NCBI GenBank assembly: GCA_022843805.1
Contig: JALHMY010000030.1
Span: forward strand, 28,424 to 92,423
Origin: Fuerstiella sp.
GTDB taxonomy: Bacteria; Planctomycetota; Planctomycetia; Planctomycetales; Planctomycetaceae
Direction: 5' to 3'
Length of the DNA: 64,000 nt
Shown here: positions 1-11,000 of the stretch, in pieces
Position numbering within the stretch: the stretch's first letter is position 1
How the letters are laid out: the number at the start of each line of letters is the position of its first letter
Notes under the pieces: generated by a model
Seen by the model: the letters and a program-made list of their open reading frames with translations, nothing else
Told to the model about the DNA's origin: nothing
The model's database searches: none
Program-made: the position numbers and the translations under genes

Positions 1-1
1 C

Positions 2-2026
2 GGAGGTCTTGATACTCAAGCAGACTTGTTGGCCAAACAGGCGGACAATCTGTCTCCGGATGTGGTCGTATCCCACGAGTCACTTTCCAATGCCATCGAT
101 CGAATAACGAACGACGGATTCGATGCAGTCTATGATGCAACAATGGAACTGGTCGAACAACAATGGCCTGATTCGCTGAAGGAGACACCTGTCACCGAAA
201 TGGTCCGCATACGCCTGGCGGTCCAGTTCTGCTTTTCATGTCTGCTGGAAGCTGACAAGGCTCTCCTGATCAATCCGACGCTGGTGGACTACTTTGGTGC
301 AACGCCGCGAGCGTACCCGGCAACGCTGGTTGAAGATCAGTTGCCCGCAGGCGATGCGGTATCCGCCATCAATCAGCAGCGCAGACTTGCTTATCAGGCG
401 GTGATTTCTGATGCCGCGTCCCCCATGAACGACGTTCGCCCTCGAGTTCTCACATTGCCAACCGGTCTGGGAAAAACGCGATGTGCGGCAGGCTGGGCGA
501 TACATTGGAGATCCCGCATTGAACGAGACACCGGCGTACGCCCGAAGATTCTCGTTGTCCTTCCGTTTCTTTCCGTAATTGAACAAACAGCCAAAGTCTA
601 TCGGGAACTGCTGGGACTGGAGGAACATTCCAATGACGTTCATCTGCAGACCAGCCATTCTCTTTCGCTTCGCGATCATATGGACGTGGAAACGGACTCG
701 CTGGAAGGTGATGCAAAAGATGATGCTCAGGGCCGTGCTGAGTTTATGCTCGACACCTGGCGTTCAGAGATTGTCCTGACAACGTTTGATCAATTCCTGC
801 TGGCTCTAATGGACGCAAAATCGCGTCATCAACAGCGGTTTCATAATCTCTGCGATGCCTTGATCATCATTGACGAGGTTCAGGCATTTCCGGTCCATCT
901 TTGGCATCCTGTGGGAACTCTGCTGACCGAACTGGCTGCTGTTGGAGGTGCTCGGTTGCTGTTAATGACGGCTACTCAACCGGGCATTATTCCGGCTGCG
1001 TCACGACTTGAACTGATCGAAAACCCAGGCAGATTCGCTCAACCACGGTACCAGATGGAGTTTGATCTGAATGAGCAACCACTCTCGGAGTGGCTCGCAA
1101 AGATTGCAGTCGAGCTGAAAGCTCGCCGAGAAATCGCCAAATGGCTGTTGGTCTTCAATACCCGCCGCTGTGCACAGGATGTTTATCGCTATTTGCGAGG
1201 CGAGTTGGATGGCCTGCCACAAGAATTGATGCTGTTGTCGAGCGACATTGTTCCTCGCGATCGACTGGCTCGTATCGAGCGCATTAAGTCCAGTAGCGCC
1301 TGTATTGCCGTGACGACTCAATGCGTCGAAGCTGGCGTTGATATCGATATGGATCTTGTCGTTCGCGATTTTGCACCGATGGACTCGCTGGTGCAGGTCG
1401 CCGGGCGCTGCAACCGAAACGGAAAGAGGCAGCGACAGACGGTCCGCGTGATTCGATTGATAAATGAACGAGAAGACGGAACGATCGATAAGGCGTTTTG
1501 TGAATATGTCTACCGTGATGCACGCAATCAAACCACGATTCAACTCGATACCACTGCCGAACTCCTTCGCGGTGCCAGAGTTATCAACGAAGAAGTCGTT
1601 ACCGAACTGGCAGAACAGTATTTCGCCGAGCTTGCAAACAAGAAGGACGGCGGATCGGAATTGACAGCGAACTGGGCTCGTTTCGCACACGATGACATCA
1701 ATATTCAATATCAACTGCGCGGCGACAACAATCGCCAGGTGTCATTTGTCGTCGAGAAGCTTGATCCGTCGCTCCGCGACGAAATCGTGGCGGCCTATCA
1801 GGAAAAGAATCGCTGGAAACGTCGCAGTAAGTTGCGAGACCTTGGTCCTCGAATTGCCCAGGTCACTGTCACCGCATGGAAGAATAGATCGTTCCGACCC
1901 GAAGACGTGGCAGAGCCGTTTCCAGCTGCCGACTTTCCGTCATTCTGGTTTCTCCAGGATCAATACTACGATGAAAAAGAGTTGGGGCTTTGCCTGACAA
2001 GTATCTCTGGTTCTGAAATCTATTGA
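2..2026 (+). CDS. cas3: CRISPR-associated helicase/nuclease Cas3 (5' truncated by window edge)
   Basis: The reading frame is open to the left edge, so the gene starts outside the window; the TTG at 26 is only the first start-like codon. Cas3 is the type I effector nuclease-helicase that degrades DNA marked by Cascade. Visible parts: the end of the HD nuclease region (a RLAVQFCFSCLLEAD stretch, nt ~212-256), Walker A LPTGLGKT (nt ~455-478), the DEVQ box (nt ~871-882), the TAT motif III (LLLMTATQP) and motif VI QVAGRCNRNGK (nt ~1394-1426). The catalytic HD residues themselves would be upstream and cannot be checked. It heads a same-strand run cas3-cas6-cas1-cas2-cas4-array. A type I system is certain; the subtype cannot be fixed without the effector genes to the left. 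Confidence 0.95.
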   Translation, partial: GGLDTQADLLAKQADNLSPDVVVSHESLSNAIDRITNDGFDAVYDATMELVEQQWPDSLKETPVTEMVRIRLAVQFCFSCLLEADKALLINPTLVDYFGATPRAYPATLVEDQLPAGDAVSAINQQRRLAYQAVISDAASPMNDVRPRVLTLPTGLGKTRCAAGWAIHWRSRIERDTGVRPKILVVLPFLSVIEQTAKVYRELLGLEEHSNDVHLQTSHSLSLRDHMDVETDSLEGDAKDDAQGRAEFMLDTWRSEIVLTTFDQFLLALMDAKSRHQQRFHNLCDALIIIDEVQAFPVHLWHPVGTLLTELAAVGGARLLLMTATQPGIIPAASRLELIENPGRFAQPRYQMEFDLNEQPLSEWLAKIAVELKARREIAKWLLVFNTRRCAQDVYRYLRGELDGLPQELMLLSSDIVPRDRLARIERIKSSSACIAVTTQCVEAGVDIDMDLVVRDFAPMDSLVQVAGRCNRNGKRQRQTVRVIRLINEREDGTIDKAFCEYVYRDARNQTTIQLDTTAELLRGARVINEEVVTELAEQYFAELANKKDGGSELTANWARFAHDDINIQYQLRGDNNRQVSFVVEKLDPSLRDEIVAAYQEKNRWKRRSKLRDLGPRIAQVTVTAWKNRSFRPEDVAEPFPAADFPSFWFLQDQYYDEKELGLCLTSISGSEIY

Positions 2027-2069
2027 TCTCGTCTGTATCTATCTCTTTATTCCATGATTCCCTGATACA

Positions 2070-2762
2070 ATGAACCCTGACTCCAGCCACACCTGTGCCC
2101 ACGAACGATCTCTTTTGATGGCGACGCTGCGACTGAATATCTTGCCGTTGCATCCGTTGCCTCTGGCAACCCATGTACGTGGTGCGCTCGCTCACATGTA
2201 TCCTCATTTGGACTTGCTGCATCAGCACGGGGAAAACGGTCTTATCTATCGATCTCCGCGAGTTCTCTACTCTGTGGACGACAACGGACCCCTGATTACG
2301 GCTGTTGAAGAAGGTGCTGAAGAACTGATGAAGGTACGGATACTAAATCAATCAATGCGTATGGGGCACGTAGATCGAATGGTTACTGATACAACCCTGA
2401 AGGTGTCACAAGCCGCCCTGGGACAGTCTTCGGAACACATTCGCTATCGATTTCGCAGGCCGTGGCTTGCGTTGAATCAGGAAAACCACCGACGTTACGA
2501 ATCGCTTTCTGAATCTGAACGAACGGAGTTTCTCAATCGACAACTTTGTAACAACTGTCTCGCGCTTGCAAAATCCTTCGGAGTCCGAATCGATCTTCGT
2601 TTGACCGCAGAGTCAAACCTTCGTCCGACGACCACAAAACACAAGGGGATGCCGATGCTGGGATTTGTCGGGGAATTCGTCCTGTCGTTTCAGATTCCGG
2701 AAGGAATGGGTCTTGGAAAATCTGTGGCCAAAGGTTTCGGAACAATCACAAGGATTTCCTGA
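2070..2762 (+). CDS. cas6: CRISPR RNA endoribonuclease Cas6 (Cas6b-like)
   Basis: Probable processing enzyme that cuts the long array transcript within each repeat to release crRNAs with an 8-nt 5' tag (here ATTGAAAC). The N-terminal part (THVRGALAHMYP through a YRSPRVLY and ITAVEEGAEEL stretch) resembles the Cas6b N-terminal domain. The C-terminus (MLGFVGEFVLSF then GMGLGKSVAKGFGTI) carries the glycine-rich loop typical of Cas6 RAMP folds. The annotated start gives 230 aa; an internal ATG at 2118 (MATLRLNILPL) would start right at the domain and is a good alternative, since neither start has a clear Shine-Dalgarno. It begins 43 bp after cas3 and ends 2 bp before cas1, so it is probably co-transcribed. 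Family assignment is by motif recognition only. Confidence 0.85.
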   Translation: MNPDSSHTCAHERSLLMATLRLNILPLHPLPLATHVRGALAHMYPHLDLLHQHGENGLIYRSPRVLYSVDDNGPLITAVEEGAEELMKVRILNQSMRMGHVDRMVTDTTLKVSQAALGQSSEHIRYRFRRPWLALNQENHRRYESLSESERTEFLNRQLCNNCLALAKSFGVRIDLRLTAESNLRPTTTKHKGMPMLGFVGEFVLSFQIPEGMGLGKSVAKGFGTITRIS

Positions 2763-2764
2763 TC

Positions 2765-3835
2765 ATGCAGCTCATCCTGAACACATTCGGAACCAGTCTG
2801 CGGAAGCAGGATGGGATGTTTCTGGTTCTGGCAAATGATAAGAAAGCAGTGCTGTCGCCGGAGAAGGTGGACAGCATTCTGCTGGCAACAGGCGTGCATC
2901 TTTCAACCGATGTCATCCGGCTGGCGATCGAACATCACATCGATATTGTTTTGCTCGACAGCGTCGGTGAACCGTATGGACGATTCTGGCACGGCCGGCC
3001 AGGGTCAACAGCCGCTCTGCGACGTGCCCAGCTGGAGGCATCGTTCCGCGAAGAAGGTGTCCTGCTGGCTCGTGAATGGGTCACCATAAAACTTAATCAT
3101 CAGGCCAGTATGCTGCGCGAGCTCGCTCGTAACAGGCCAGATCGCCTGGATGCACTCGAGCAACAGGCACTCAAAATTGATCGAATGGTCATCTCCGTCG
3201 AAGCAACCCGAGGAACCGCCGTGGACGAACTGCGCGGTACGCTGATGGGACTCGAAGGTGTGGCCGGACGAGAGTATTTCAGTGGGTTGAGCCTGGCATT
3301 GCCGCAGCGATTCCGGTTCACCGGGCGCAGCCGATCCCCCGCAAAAGACGAATTCAACTGCCTGCTCAATTATGCCTATGGCGTGCTCTACGGCCTGGTG
3401 GAACGAGCCTGCATGATCAGCGGACTCGATCCGTACATCGGCCTGCTGCACACGGATAACTATAATAAGCTTTCGCTGGTGTTCGATCTGGTCGAGCTTT
3501 TCCGGGTGCATGCGGAACGTGTTTGTATCAACCTGTTTGCCGCTCGAAAGATCAGTCCGGAATTGTTTGACCAGAAGGACACCGGGTTTCGTCTCAACAA
3601 GGAAGGACGAACCCTTCTGCTGCAATCGTTAAACGATTACCTCGATCGCAGACATCGGCATGGGCGTCGAAATCTGAAAATCCGAGACACGATTCCTTAT
3701 GAATGTCAGAGACTTGCGAGTCGCCTGCTGAAAGGCATCGACACTGAATCCGACATCGATCTGGAAGTCTTCGACTTCGACGCTAACTCTGATCCCTCCA
3801 CCCCTGAAACACAACAACAGGCTCCTGAAGACTAA
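2765..3835 (+). CDS. cas1: CRISPR adaptation integrase Cas1
   Basis: Cas1 is the metal-dependent integrase that, with Cas2, inserts new spacers at the leader end of the array. The protein has 356 aa, a normal length. The metal-binding residues are visible: Glu164 in LMGLEGVAGREYF, His229 in GLLHTDNYNK, and Asp241/Glu244 in LSLVFDLVELFR. The ATG follows the cas6 stop by 2 bp, which suggests translational coupling. A 129-bp gap separates it from cas2. The acidic C-terminal tail (DTESDIDLEVFDFDANSD) is an extension of unknown meaning. Confidence 0.96.
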   Translation: MQLILNTFGTSLRKQDGMFLVLANDKKAVLSPEKVDSILLATGVHLSTDVIRLAIEHHIDIVLLDSVGEPYGRFWHGRPGSTAALRRAQLEASFREEGVLLAREWVTIKLNHQASMLRELARNRPDRLDALEQQALKIDRMVISVEATRGTAVDELRGTLMGLEGVAGREYFSGLSLALPQRFRFTGRSRSPAKDEFNCLLNYAYGVLYGLVERACMISGLDPYIGLLHTDNYNKLSLVFDLVELFRVHAERVCINLFAARKISPELFDQKDTGFRLNKEGRTLLLQSLNDYLDRRHRHGRRNLKIRDTIPYECQRLASRLLKGIDTESDIDLEVFDFDANSDPSTPETQQQAPED

Positions 3836-3964
3836 CTTAAGGATGCCTTTTAACTTTGCGTCGTCTGCCCCGACAAAGCGGAATGGATCAGAGAGAACAG
3901 GGGAGTGGGCCTTTCCCGGGTCTGTTTGAGCCTCTAAGCCAACTTACACTGAAACTACGACGTT

Positions 3965-4255
3965 ATGCTTACCTGGGTAATCTACGACATCTCGAACGAC
4001 AAACAACGTTCAAAGGCCGCAAAGAGCTGCCTGCGTTCGGGGCTCTATCGTGTGCAGAAGAGTGTCTTCCTCGGAGACCTGAACAGCAACCTGGTCGATC
4101 AGCTCGCACTCGAGCTGGAGCAGACAATTGACCCGAAGATCGATCGAATCTTTGTTTTTCCGATTCGTAAGTCAGACTTTCATCAGGCTCGACTACTTGG
4201 GCAGGCATTCGATGAGAAGCTGGTCACCGACGAACTAAACGCACTTCTGATGTGA
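3965..4255 (+). CDS. cas2: CRISPR adaptation protein Cas2
   Basis: Small (96 aa) ferredoxin-fold partner of Cas1 in the spacer-integration complex. The N-terminal beta strand MLTWVIYDISND carries the conserved Asp8. The following GLYRVQKSVFLGDL stretch and the FVFPIRKSDF strand match the family, and the length is typical. The ATG at 3965 has no strong Shine-Dalgarno. The stop at 4253-4255 lies only 35 bp before the preferred cas4 start. Confidence 0.95.
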   Translation: MLTWVIYDISNDKQRSKAAKSCLRSGLYRVQKSVFLGDLNSNLVDQLALELEQTIDPKIDRIFVFPIRKSDFHQARLLGQAFDEKLVTDELNALLM

Positions 4256-4290
4256 ACGGCAACCCACCGAATTTACTCTGTGAGGCACTC

Positions 4291-4884
4291 ATGGATCTCG
4301 ATTTTCCTGGTATTCTGCTGACGGTGACAGACGTGCTCGAACACTTGTATTGTCCTCGCTTTACGTGGTTTGAGAAGTACCAGATGCTGCCTGAGTTTCA
4401 GGAACGTCGCACAAAAGTACAAATGGGCAGGACTCTGCATGAATCGCGAGAGAAGAATAACCGCGGATACATGCGACAAAGACTGCAGGCAGTTGACAAA
4501 CAAATCGACGTCAGCCTTGTGAGCGAACGGTACAATCTTCGAGGCCGGATTGATGAAGTTCTGTTCTTTAAGGACGGAACAGCAGGGCCTCTGGATTACA
4601 AGTTTGCGCGTGATCCGGGCGTGATCTACCGAACGCTCCGATTTCAGTCGGCGATTTACGCAATGCTGATCCAGGAGCATTTCGGCCGACCCGTCCCTCG
4701 GGGCTACGTAGTTTACACAAGATCCAATAACTTCGTACGGACGATCGAGTATACGTCGGACGACTTTCGGGAGGTCGGCGATATCCTCAGGGAAATGCTC
4801 AACGTGATTCAAAACGGGCATCTTCCCCGGCGTGCTCCACCCAGCCGCTGCCAGGACTGCTGCTACCGACGTATTTGCACATAG
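4291..4884 (+). CDS. cas4: CRISPR adaptation exonuclease Cas4
   Basis: RecB-family, iron-sulphur nuclease that trims prespacers and helps select those with a correct PAM. From ATG 4291 it has 197 aa. A GTGAGG Shine-Dalgarno sits about 6 bases upstream; the GTG at 4252 overlapping the cas2 stop would add 13 unsupported residues. Visible residues: Cys21 (LYCPRFTW), His50 (GRTLHES), Asp88 (RGRIDEV), Asp102-x-Lys104 (PLDYKFA), and a C-terminal cysteine cluster at 187, 190, 191 and 196 that with Cys21 can hold the Fe-S cluster. Its place after cas2, next to the leader, is unusual: cas4 more often precedes or is fused to cas1. Confidence 0.92.
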   Translation: MDLDFPGILLTVTDVLEHLYCPRFTWFEKYQMLPEFQERRTKVQMGRTLHESREKNNRGYMRQRLQAVDKQIDVSLVSERYNLRGRIDEVLFFKDGTAGPLDYKFARDPGVIYRTLRFQSAIYAMLIQEHFGRPVPRGYVVYTRSNNFVRTIEYTSDDFREVGDILREMLNVIQNGHLPRRAPPSRCQDCCYRRICT

Positions 4885-5057
4885 AACGATGCGATCTGTA
4901 AAGTCTTTCCAGAACAGCCGTTACGCCAGGAAAGTCTATGTTGAAATACACTTCTTCTTCCCCTGGAATCGAGAAAAGTCGCACCGAATCCGCGAAAATC
5001 GGTCACTGTAATATTGCCGTAAAGTCCTACGAAAGCTCTACTTATGAAGCATGAGAG
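4885..5057 (+). promoter_or_regulatory. CRISPR leader
   Basis: 173 bp between the cas4 stop and the first repeat, with no ORF. It holds four copies of AAAGTC at 4900, 4931, 4975 and 5021, three preceded by a purine-rich run. A tentative promoter is TTGAAA (4941-4946), 17 bp, TGGAAT. The array should be transcribed rightward: the leader is here, the repeat ends in ATTGAAAC on this strand, and degenerate repeats lie at the far end. The leader call is firm by position; the promoter is a guess. Confidence 0.75.
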
Positions 5058-8000
5058 GCTTCAGCGTTCCATCCACAACAACAAGGATTGAAACTGCGTA
5101 CGCAAACGGCTATCAGTTTCCAGGCCGGAAAGCTTCAGCGTTCCATCCACAACAACAAGGATTGAAACCCAGTATCCGCAACCGGAGCTAACACTACATC
5201 AGGTGCTTCAGCGTTCCATCCACAACAACAAGGATTGAAACATAATCAGCGCGTTATACTGTTCGTCAAAGTCTTCTTGCTTCAGCGTTCCATCCACAAC
5301 AACAAGGATTGAAACGTTTCCTGGGGACTACGAACGTCGCAAGGTTCTTCCGCTTCAGCGTTCCATCCACAACAACAAGGATTGAAACCGATTGGTCAAC
5401 TGATAGGAAACTATGCCCTTCGCCTGGCTTCAGCGTTCCATCCACAACAACAAGGATTGAAACCACTAACCACCCTGTGCACATGCACGTCAGCAGTACG
5501 GCTTCAGCGTTCCATCCACAACAACAAGGATTGAAACCTAGAACGTGCGAACCCTTCTACCGCGCTGCCAGCGGCTTCAGCGTTCCATCCACAACAACAA
5601 GGATTGAAACCCCGTTCCTGATCCCGCCTTCAGTCAATGCGGTCCGGCTTCAGCGTTCCATCCACAACAACAAGGATTGAAACTCGTGCCCTTCGCCGGT
5701 CACTGTGCGATCGTGCGAAGCTTCAGCGTTCCATCCACAACAACAAGGATTGAAACGCGGATGGCGAATGGGCATCATATGCCTTCTGCTGCCGCTTCAG
5801 CGTTCCATCCACAACAACAAGGATTGAAACAATATCGGTCCGGAGCGGCCGTTGCCCGCGATCACAGCTTCAGCGTTCCATCCACAACAACAAGGATTGA
5901 AACCTGTTATGGAAAAGGGCTGGAAGGATCGCCCCACCGGCTTCAGCGTTCCATCCACAACAACAAGGATTGAAACCAGGATAAGTGCATATGATCACTG
6001 CTGCCGAATTCGGCTTCAGCGTTCCATCCACAACAACAAGGATTGAAACCAGGCGCTGTTAGCGTTTCGAATTCTGCCATGTGGCGCTTCAGCGTTCCAT
6101 CCACAACAACAAGGATTGAAACAGTATGAAAATCAGGTATATGAAATCCCGTCTATCAAGCTTCAGCGTTCCATCCACAACAACAAGGATTGAAACTATG
6201 TTACGGGTACTTTTGCCGATGCTGAAGCAGCGAAGCTTCAGCGTTCCATCCACAACAACAAGGATTGAAACCATCATTTCAGGATGCAACGTCATCGCGC
6301 TGTTTTGCAGCTTCAGCGTTCCATCCACAACAACAAGGATTGAAACCTACGTTTACCAATGTGCGCGGAGATGTCTTCACCGATGCTTCAGCGTTCCATC
6401 CACAACAACAAGGATTGAAACTCGGCATGTGTCCACTTAGCAGCAGCAACATCAACCGCTGCTTCAGCGTTCCATCCACAACAACAAGGATTGAAACTAT
6501 AAAACAGGTGCTTCGTGTGATTGTCAGCGAAGTGGCTTCAGCGTTCCATCCACAACAACAAGGATTGAAACTATACTACACGTCCGGTTTCGCCCCATAG
6601 GGTTTGAAGCTTCAGCGTTCCATCCACAACAACAAGGATTGAAACCTTCAGCAGGGGCGGGTGTAACATTTGCTAAGTACATGCTTCAGCGTTCCATCCA
6701 CAACAACAAGGATTGAAACCGAACCGCTTCAGCAACCGCTGCGGGTGTAACCTGGCTTCAGCGTTCCATCCACAACAACAAGGATTGAAACCTACCGTCA
6801 AATGATTTTATCTATGGTGTGGTACCGAGCTTCAGCGTTCCATCCACAACAACAAGGATTGAAACTTCTACACAATCTATGGGCGCTTTGTTGCGGGCGA
6901 AGCTTCAGCGTTCCATCCACAACAACAAGGATTGAAACAACTAGCCGACGATAAGCTAGTCAATGCAATACATGCTTCAGCGTTCCATCCACAACAACAA
7001 GGATTGAAACAAAGAATATTATCATGCCAGCTATTGCCGACTATTTCTTCAGCGTTCCATCCACAACAACAAGGATTGAAACACCTACAGTTTGGACCAA
7101 CCGCGCCATTAATGTCTGTGCTTCAGCGTTCCATCCACAACAACAAGGATTGAAACTCACCGGCCGCCACCGTAGCGAATCAGCACGCAAACAAGCTTCA
7201 GCGTTCCATCCACAACAACAAGGATTGAAACTTGGCGTATAGGTGTACCGAAGCGGACGGGGCCTAGCGCTTCAGCGTTCCATCCACAACAACAAGGATT
7301 GAAACCCATAGGTTACCTGACACATTTGACATTGAAACGTTGCTTCAGCGTTCCATCCACAACAACAAGGATTGAAACCCGTACAGTGCTACTGAAACAG
7401 CTAGTGCATGGTCTAGCTTCAGCGTTCCATCCACAACAACAAGGATTGAAACCTACGCTTCGCAGTGTGCGGTGCACGGGGACTTGGTGCTTCAGCGTTC
7501 CATCCACAACAACAAGGATTGAAACAAGATTACCGGCAACGTCTGGTCATCGGCATTATCCGCGCTTCAGCGTTCCATCCACAACAACAAGGATTGAAAC
7601 CTGCTGAAACGCTGCTTTATATGGAACCTAGCATAGCTTCAGCGTTCCATCCACAACAACAAGGATTGAAACTAGGGTGGGAAGCCCGACTCACCCGAAC
7701 TTCAGGTCGTGCTTCAGCGTTCCATCCACAACAACAAGGATTGAAACCCTGTAATTCAGAGGGGCTGTTCTATGGCTACCCTAGCTTCAGCGTTCCATCC
7801 ACAACAACAAGGATTGAAACAGAAGTAGTGCCAATCGATGCTATCGCATAGCTGTTGCTTCAGCGTTCCATCCACAACAACAAGGATTGAAACTATCGCT
7901 GGGATAATCTGCTGGGGACTGTGCTCGTCGCTTCAGCGTTCCATCCACAACAACAAGGATTGAAACCAGGCCTTGAAAAAGTTTGTCACTGAGACGCTCG

Positions 8001-11000
8001 GCGAGCTTCAGCGTTCCATCCACAACAACAAGGATTGAAACATTGATATGTAAAGTCCCCCAGATTGGCCGCTCTCCTGCTTCAGCGTTCCATCCACAAC
8101 AACAAGGATTGAAACCCGGCGGCGAGTTTGCCGCTGGCCGAGGCGTCGACTGAGCTTCAGCGTTCCATCCACAACAACAAGGATTGAAACCCCAGCAGGA
8201 GCTGAGTAAGCTGGCACCTCTTCAGCGGCTTCAGCGTTCCATCCACAACAACAAGGATTGAAACCAACATGGTGTCCGTAGTGCTTAGCAACCACTGCCA
8301 CGCTTCAGCGTTCCATCCACAACAACAAGGATTGAAACGTGGCGTTCACTTCGGCGATACTGGCCGCCGCCAGTGCTTCAGCGTTCCATCCACAACAACA
8401 AGGATTGAAACCCTAGGGTCCACTTGCAACCCTTCCTGTTCAATCTCATGCTTCAGCGTTCCATCCACAACAACAAGGATTGAAACCATTCAGCAGCATC
8501 ATAGAGACGTAAGCATTGACACGCTTCAGCGTTCCATCCACAACAACAAGGATTGAAACCCCGGATCGGTTTCCAGATCCTTCGCGCGGCGTTCCAGGCT
8601 TCAGCGTTCCATCCACAACAACAAGGATTGAAACATCAGGTGGATGTCGGCAGGAGTGTAGAGAGCTTCCAGCTTCAGCGTTCCATCCACAACAACAAGG
8701 ATTGAAACATTGCCGTGGGCCAGGTACAGCTGAAGCATCCAGAAAGCTTCAGCGTTCCATCCACAACAACAAGGATTGAAACTCCGTGTTACGTGGTCAT
8801 TCTGGTCAGGGCAATTTCGCTTCAGCGTTCCATCCACAACAACAAGGATTGAAACTAAACCGATGTAACTCCGTCAGCATCAAGAATGTTGGCTTCAGCG
8901 TTCCATCCACAACAACAAGGATTGAAACCCGGTAGCAGCGCGTGCGATCCCTGCATAAAGTTGCGCTTCAGCGTTCCATCCACAACAACAAGGATTGAAA
9001 CACACAAGACCAACCGGAGCGCCAAGCAACTGCGTTCGCGCTTCAGCGTTCCATCCACAACAACAAGGATTGAAACTATTGATAGCTGCCAAGTTCGCGC
9101 TGCATCTTGAACATGCTTCAGCGTTCCATCCACAACAACAAGGATTGAAACCGAATCGTGGTAATCGACTGCATGCTGCTGTCATACAGCTTCAGCGTTC
9201 CATCCACAACAACAAGGATTGAAACTACGCCCGTCGAAATCCCTTGTGCGGTCCGTTACCGGTGCTTCAGCGTTCCATCCACAACAACAAGGATTGAAAC
9301 CTCCAATACCTGTCCGAGCTGTAGACGTGTCTCTCAAGCTTCAGCGTTCCATCCACAACAACAAGGATTGAAACTACAGAAATGCGTACATTCCGGTCAG
9401 AGCAGCGTAAGGGCTTCAGCGTTCCATCCACAACAACAAGGATTGAAACATCAAATCCGTATTGAAGGACGGATCGGCACTGCCAAGCTTCAGCGTTCCA
9501 TCCACAACAACAAGGATTGAAACCTCTGGGTTGAGGAGCTGTTTGCCCAGCAGGAGCTGAGGCTTCAGCGTTCCATCCACAACAACAAGGATTGAAACCA
9601 GCTCAATGATCTGCTCATCGAATACATGGCCATGTGGCTTCAGCGTTCCATCCACAACAACAAGGATTGAAACCTCCGGTTGGGCGGTATCTCAATCTTG
9701 TGGTGGATAAGCTTCAGCGTTCCATCCACAACAACAAGGATTGAAACTCCGGCTGCCGGCCGACATCTGCGATCGGCACGAGCGCTTCAGCGTTCCATCC
9801 ACAACAACAAGGATTGAAACCTTGATCGGAATGGCCCGGCTGCTGGCTGCGTTCCGACGCTTCAGCGTTCCATCCACAACAACAAGGATTGAAACCTGAT
9901 CGTTCAGTGATTGAATACCCTGCCGGCCGGGCTTCAGCGTTCCATCCACAACAACAAGGATTGAAACAAGCTGGCTCCACCGTTTATCTATCCCGGGGAC
10001 GTGGTGCTTCAGCGTTCCATCCACAACAACAAGGATTGAAACCCACAATGCTTCGCAGTCGCCAGGAAATCCCGCTCGAGGCTTCAGCGTTCCATCCACA
10101 ACAACAAGGATTGAAACCAAAGAATATCAGCCGCTGCAGTTTGATCGGGTCAAGGCTTCAGCGTTCCATCCACAACAACAAGGATTGAAACCCGAAAGGG
10201 TCGTCATAAGTGATCACGCTGCCGACTTGCTTCAGCGTTCCATCCACAACAACAAGGATTGAAACAAACCGTGGGTTCAATGGGTCTGCATTGATGCCCG
10301 GGCTTCAGCGTTCCATCCACAACAACAAGGATTGAAACAAAAGTCTCAAGTGGGTTCGGTTTGTCATCGGTCAGGCTTCAGCGTTCCATCCACAACAACA
10401 AGGATTGAAACTACGGGGCAAAGGTGCGGCCACTGCGGTTTTTTGATGCTTCAGCGTTCCATCCACAACAACAAGGATTGAAACATGGCTATCCTGTCGT
10501 CAGCTGAGAGTCAGTGTATTGCTTCAGCGTTCCATCCACAACAACAAGGATTGAAACCCCTTTAGCAAGCAGTGTCGTCAAGTCAGATATCGCAGGCTTC
10601 AGCGTTCCATCCACAACAACAAGGATTGAAACTCCATAGCGATCCAACCGGCACCGATCCATTGTGGGCTTCAGCGTTCCATCCACAACAACAAGGATTG
10701 AAACTGGAAGCTATAGATATGATCAGAAGTTCCATCTTCTGGCTTCAGCGTTCCATCCACAACAACAAGGATTGAAACTCTATGATCAGCGCGGGGACCT
10801 GTATAAGCTACTCCGGCTTCAGCGTTCCATCCACAACAACAAGGATTGAAACCGGTCAGGACGACTACCGGAACCTCTGTGGCTGTCAGGCTTCAGCGTT
10901 CCATCCACAACAACAAGGATTGAAACTGATTTCCGCTGCAATCACTTCCACAGTGCTGCTAAGCTTCAGCGTTCCATCCACAACAACAAGGATTGAAACC

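Noticed and set aside
3856..4131. A 91-codon frame just before and across cas2
   Set aside because: It overlaps the clear cas2 gene in another frame and has no recognisable domain.
4252..4290. GTG start for cas4 overlapping the cas2 stop
   Set aside because: The extra 13 residues are not Cas4-like, and the ATG at 4291 has a good GTGAGG site.
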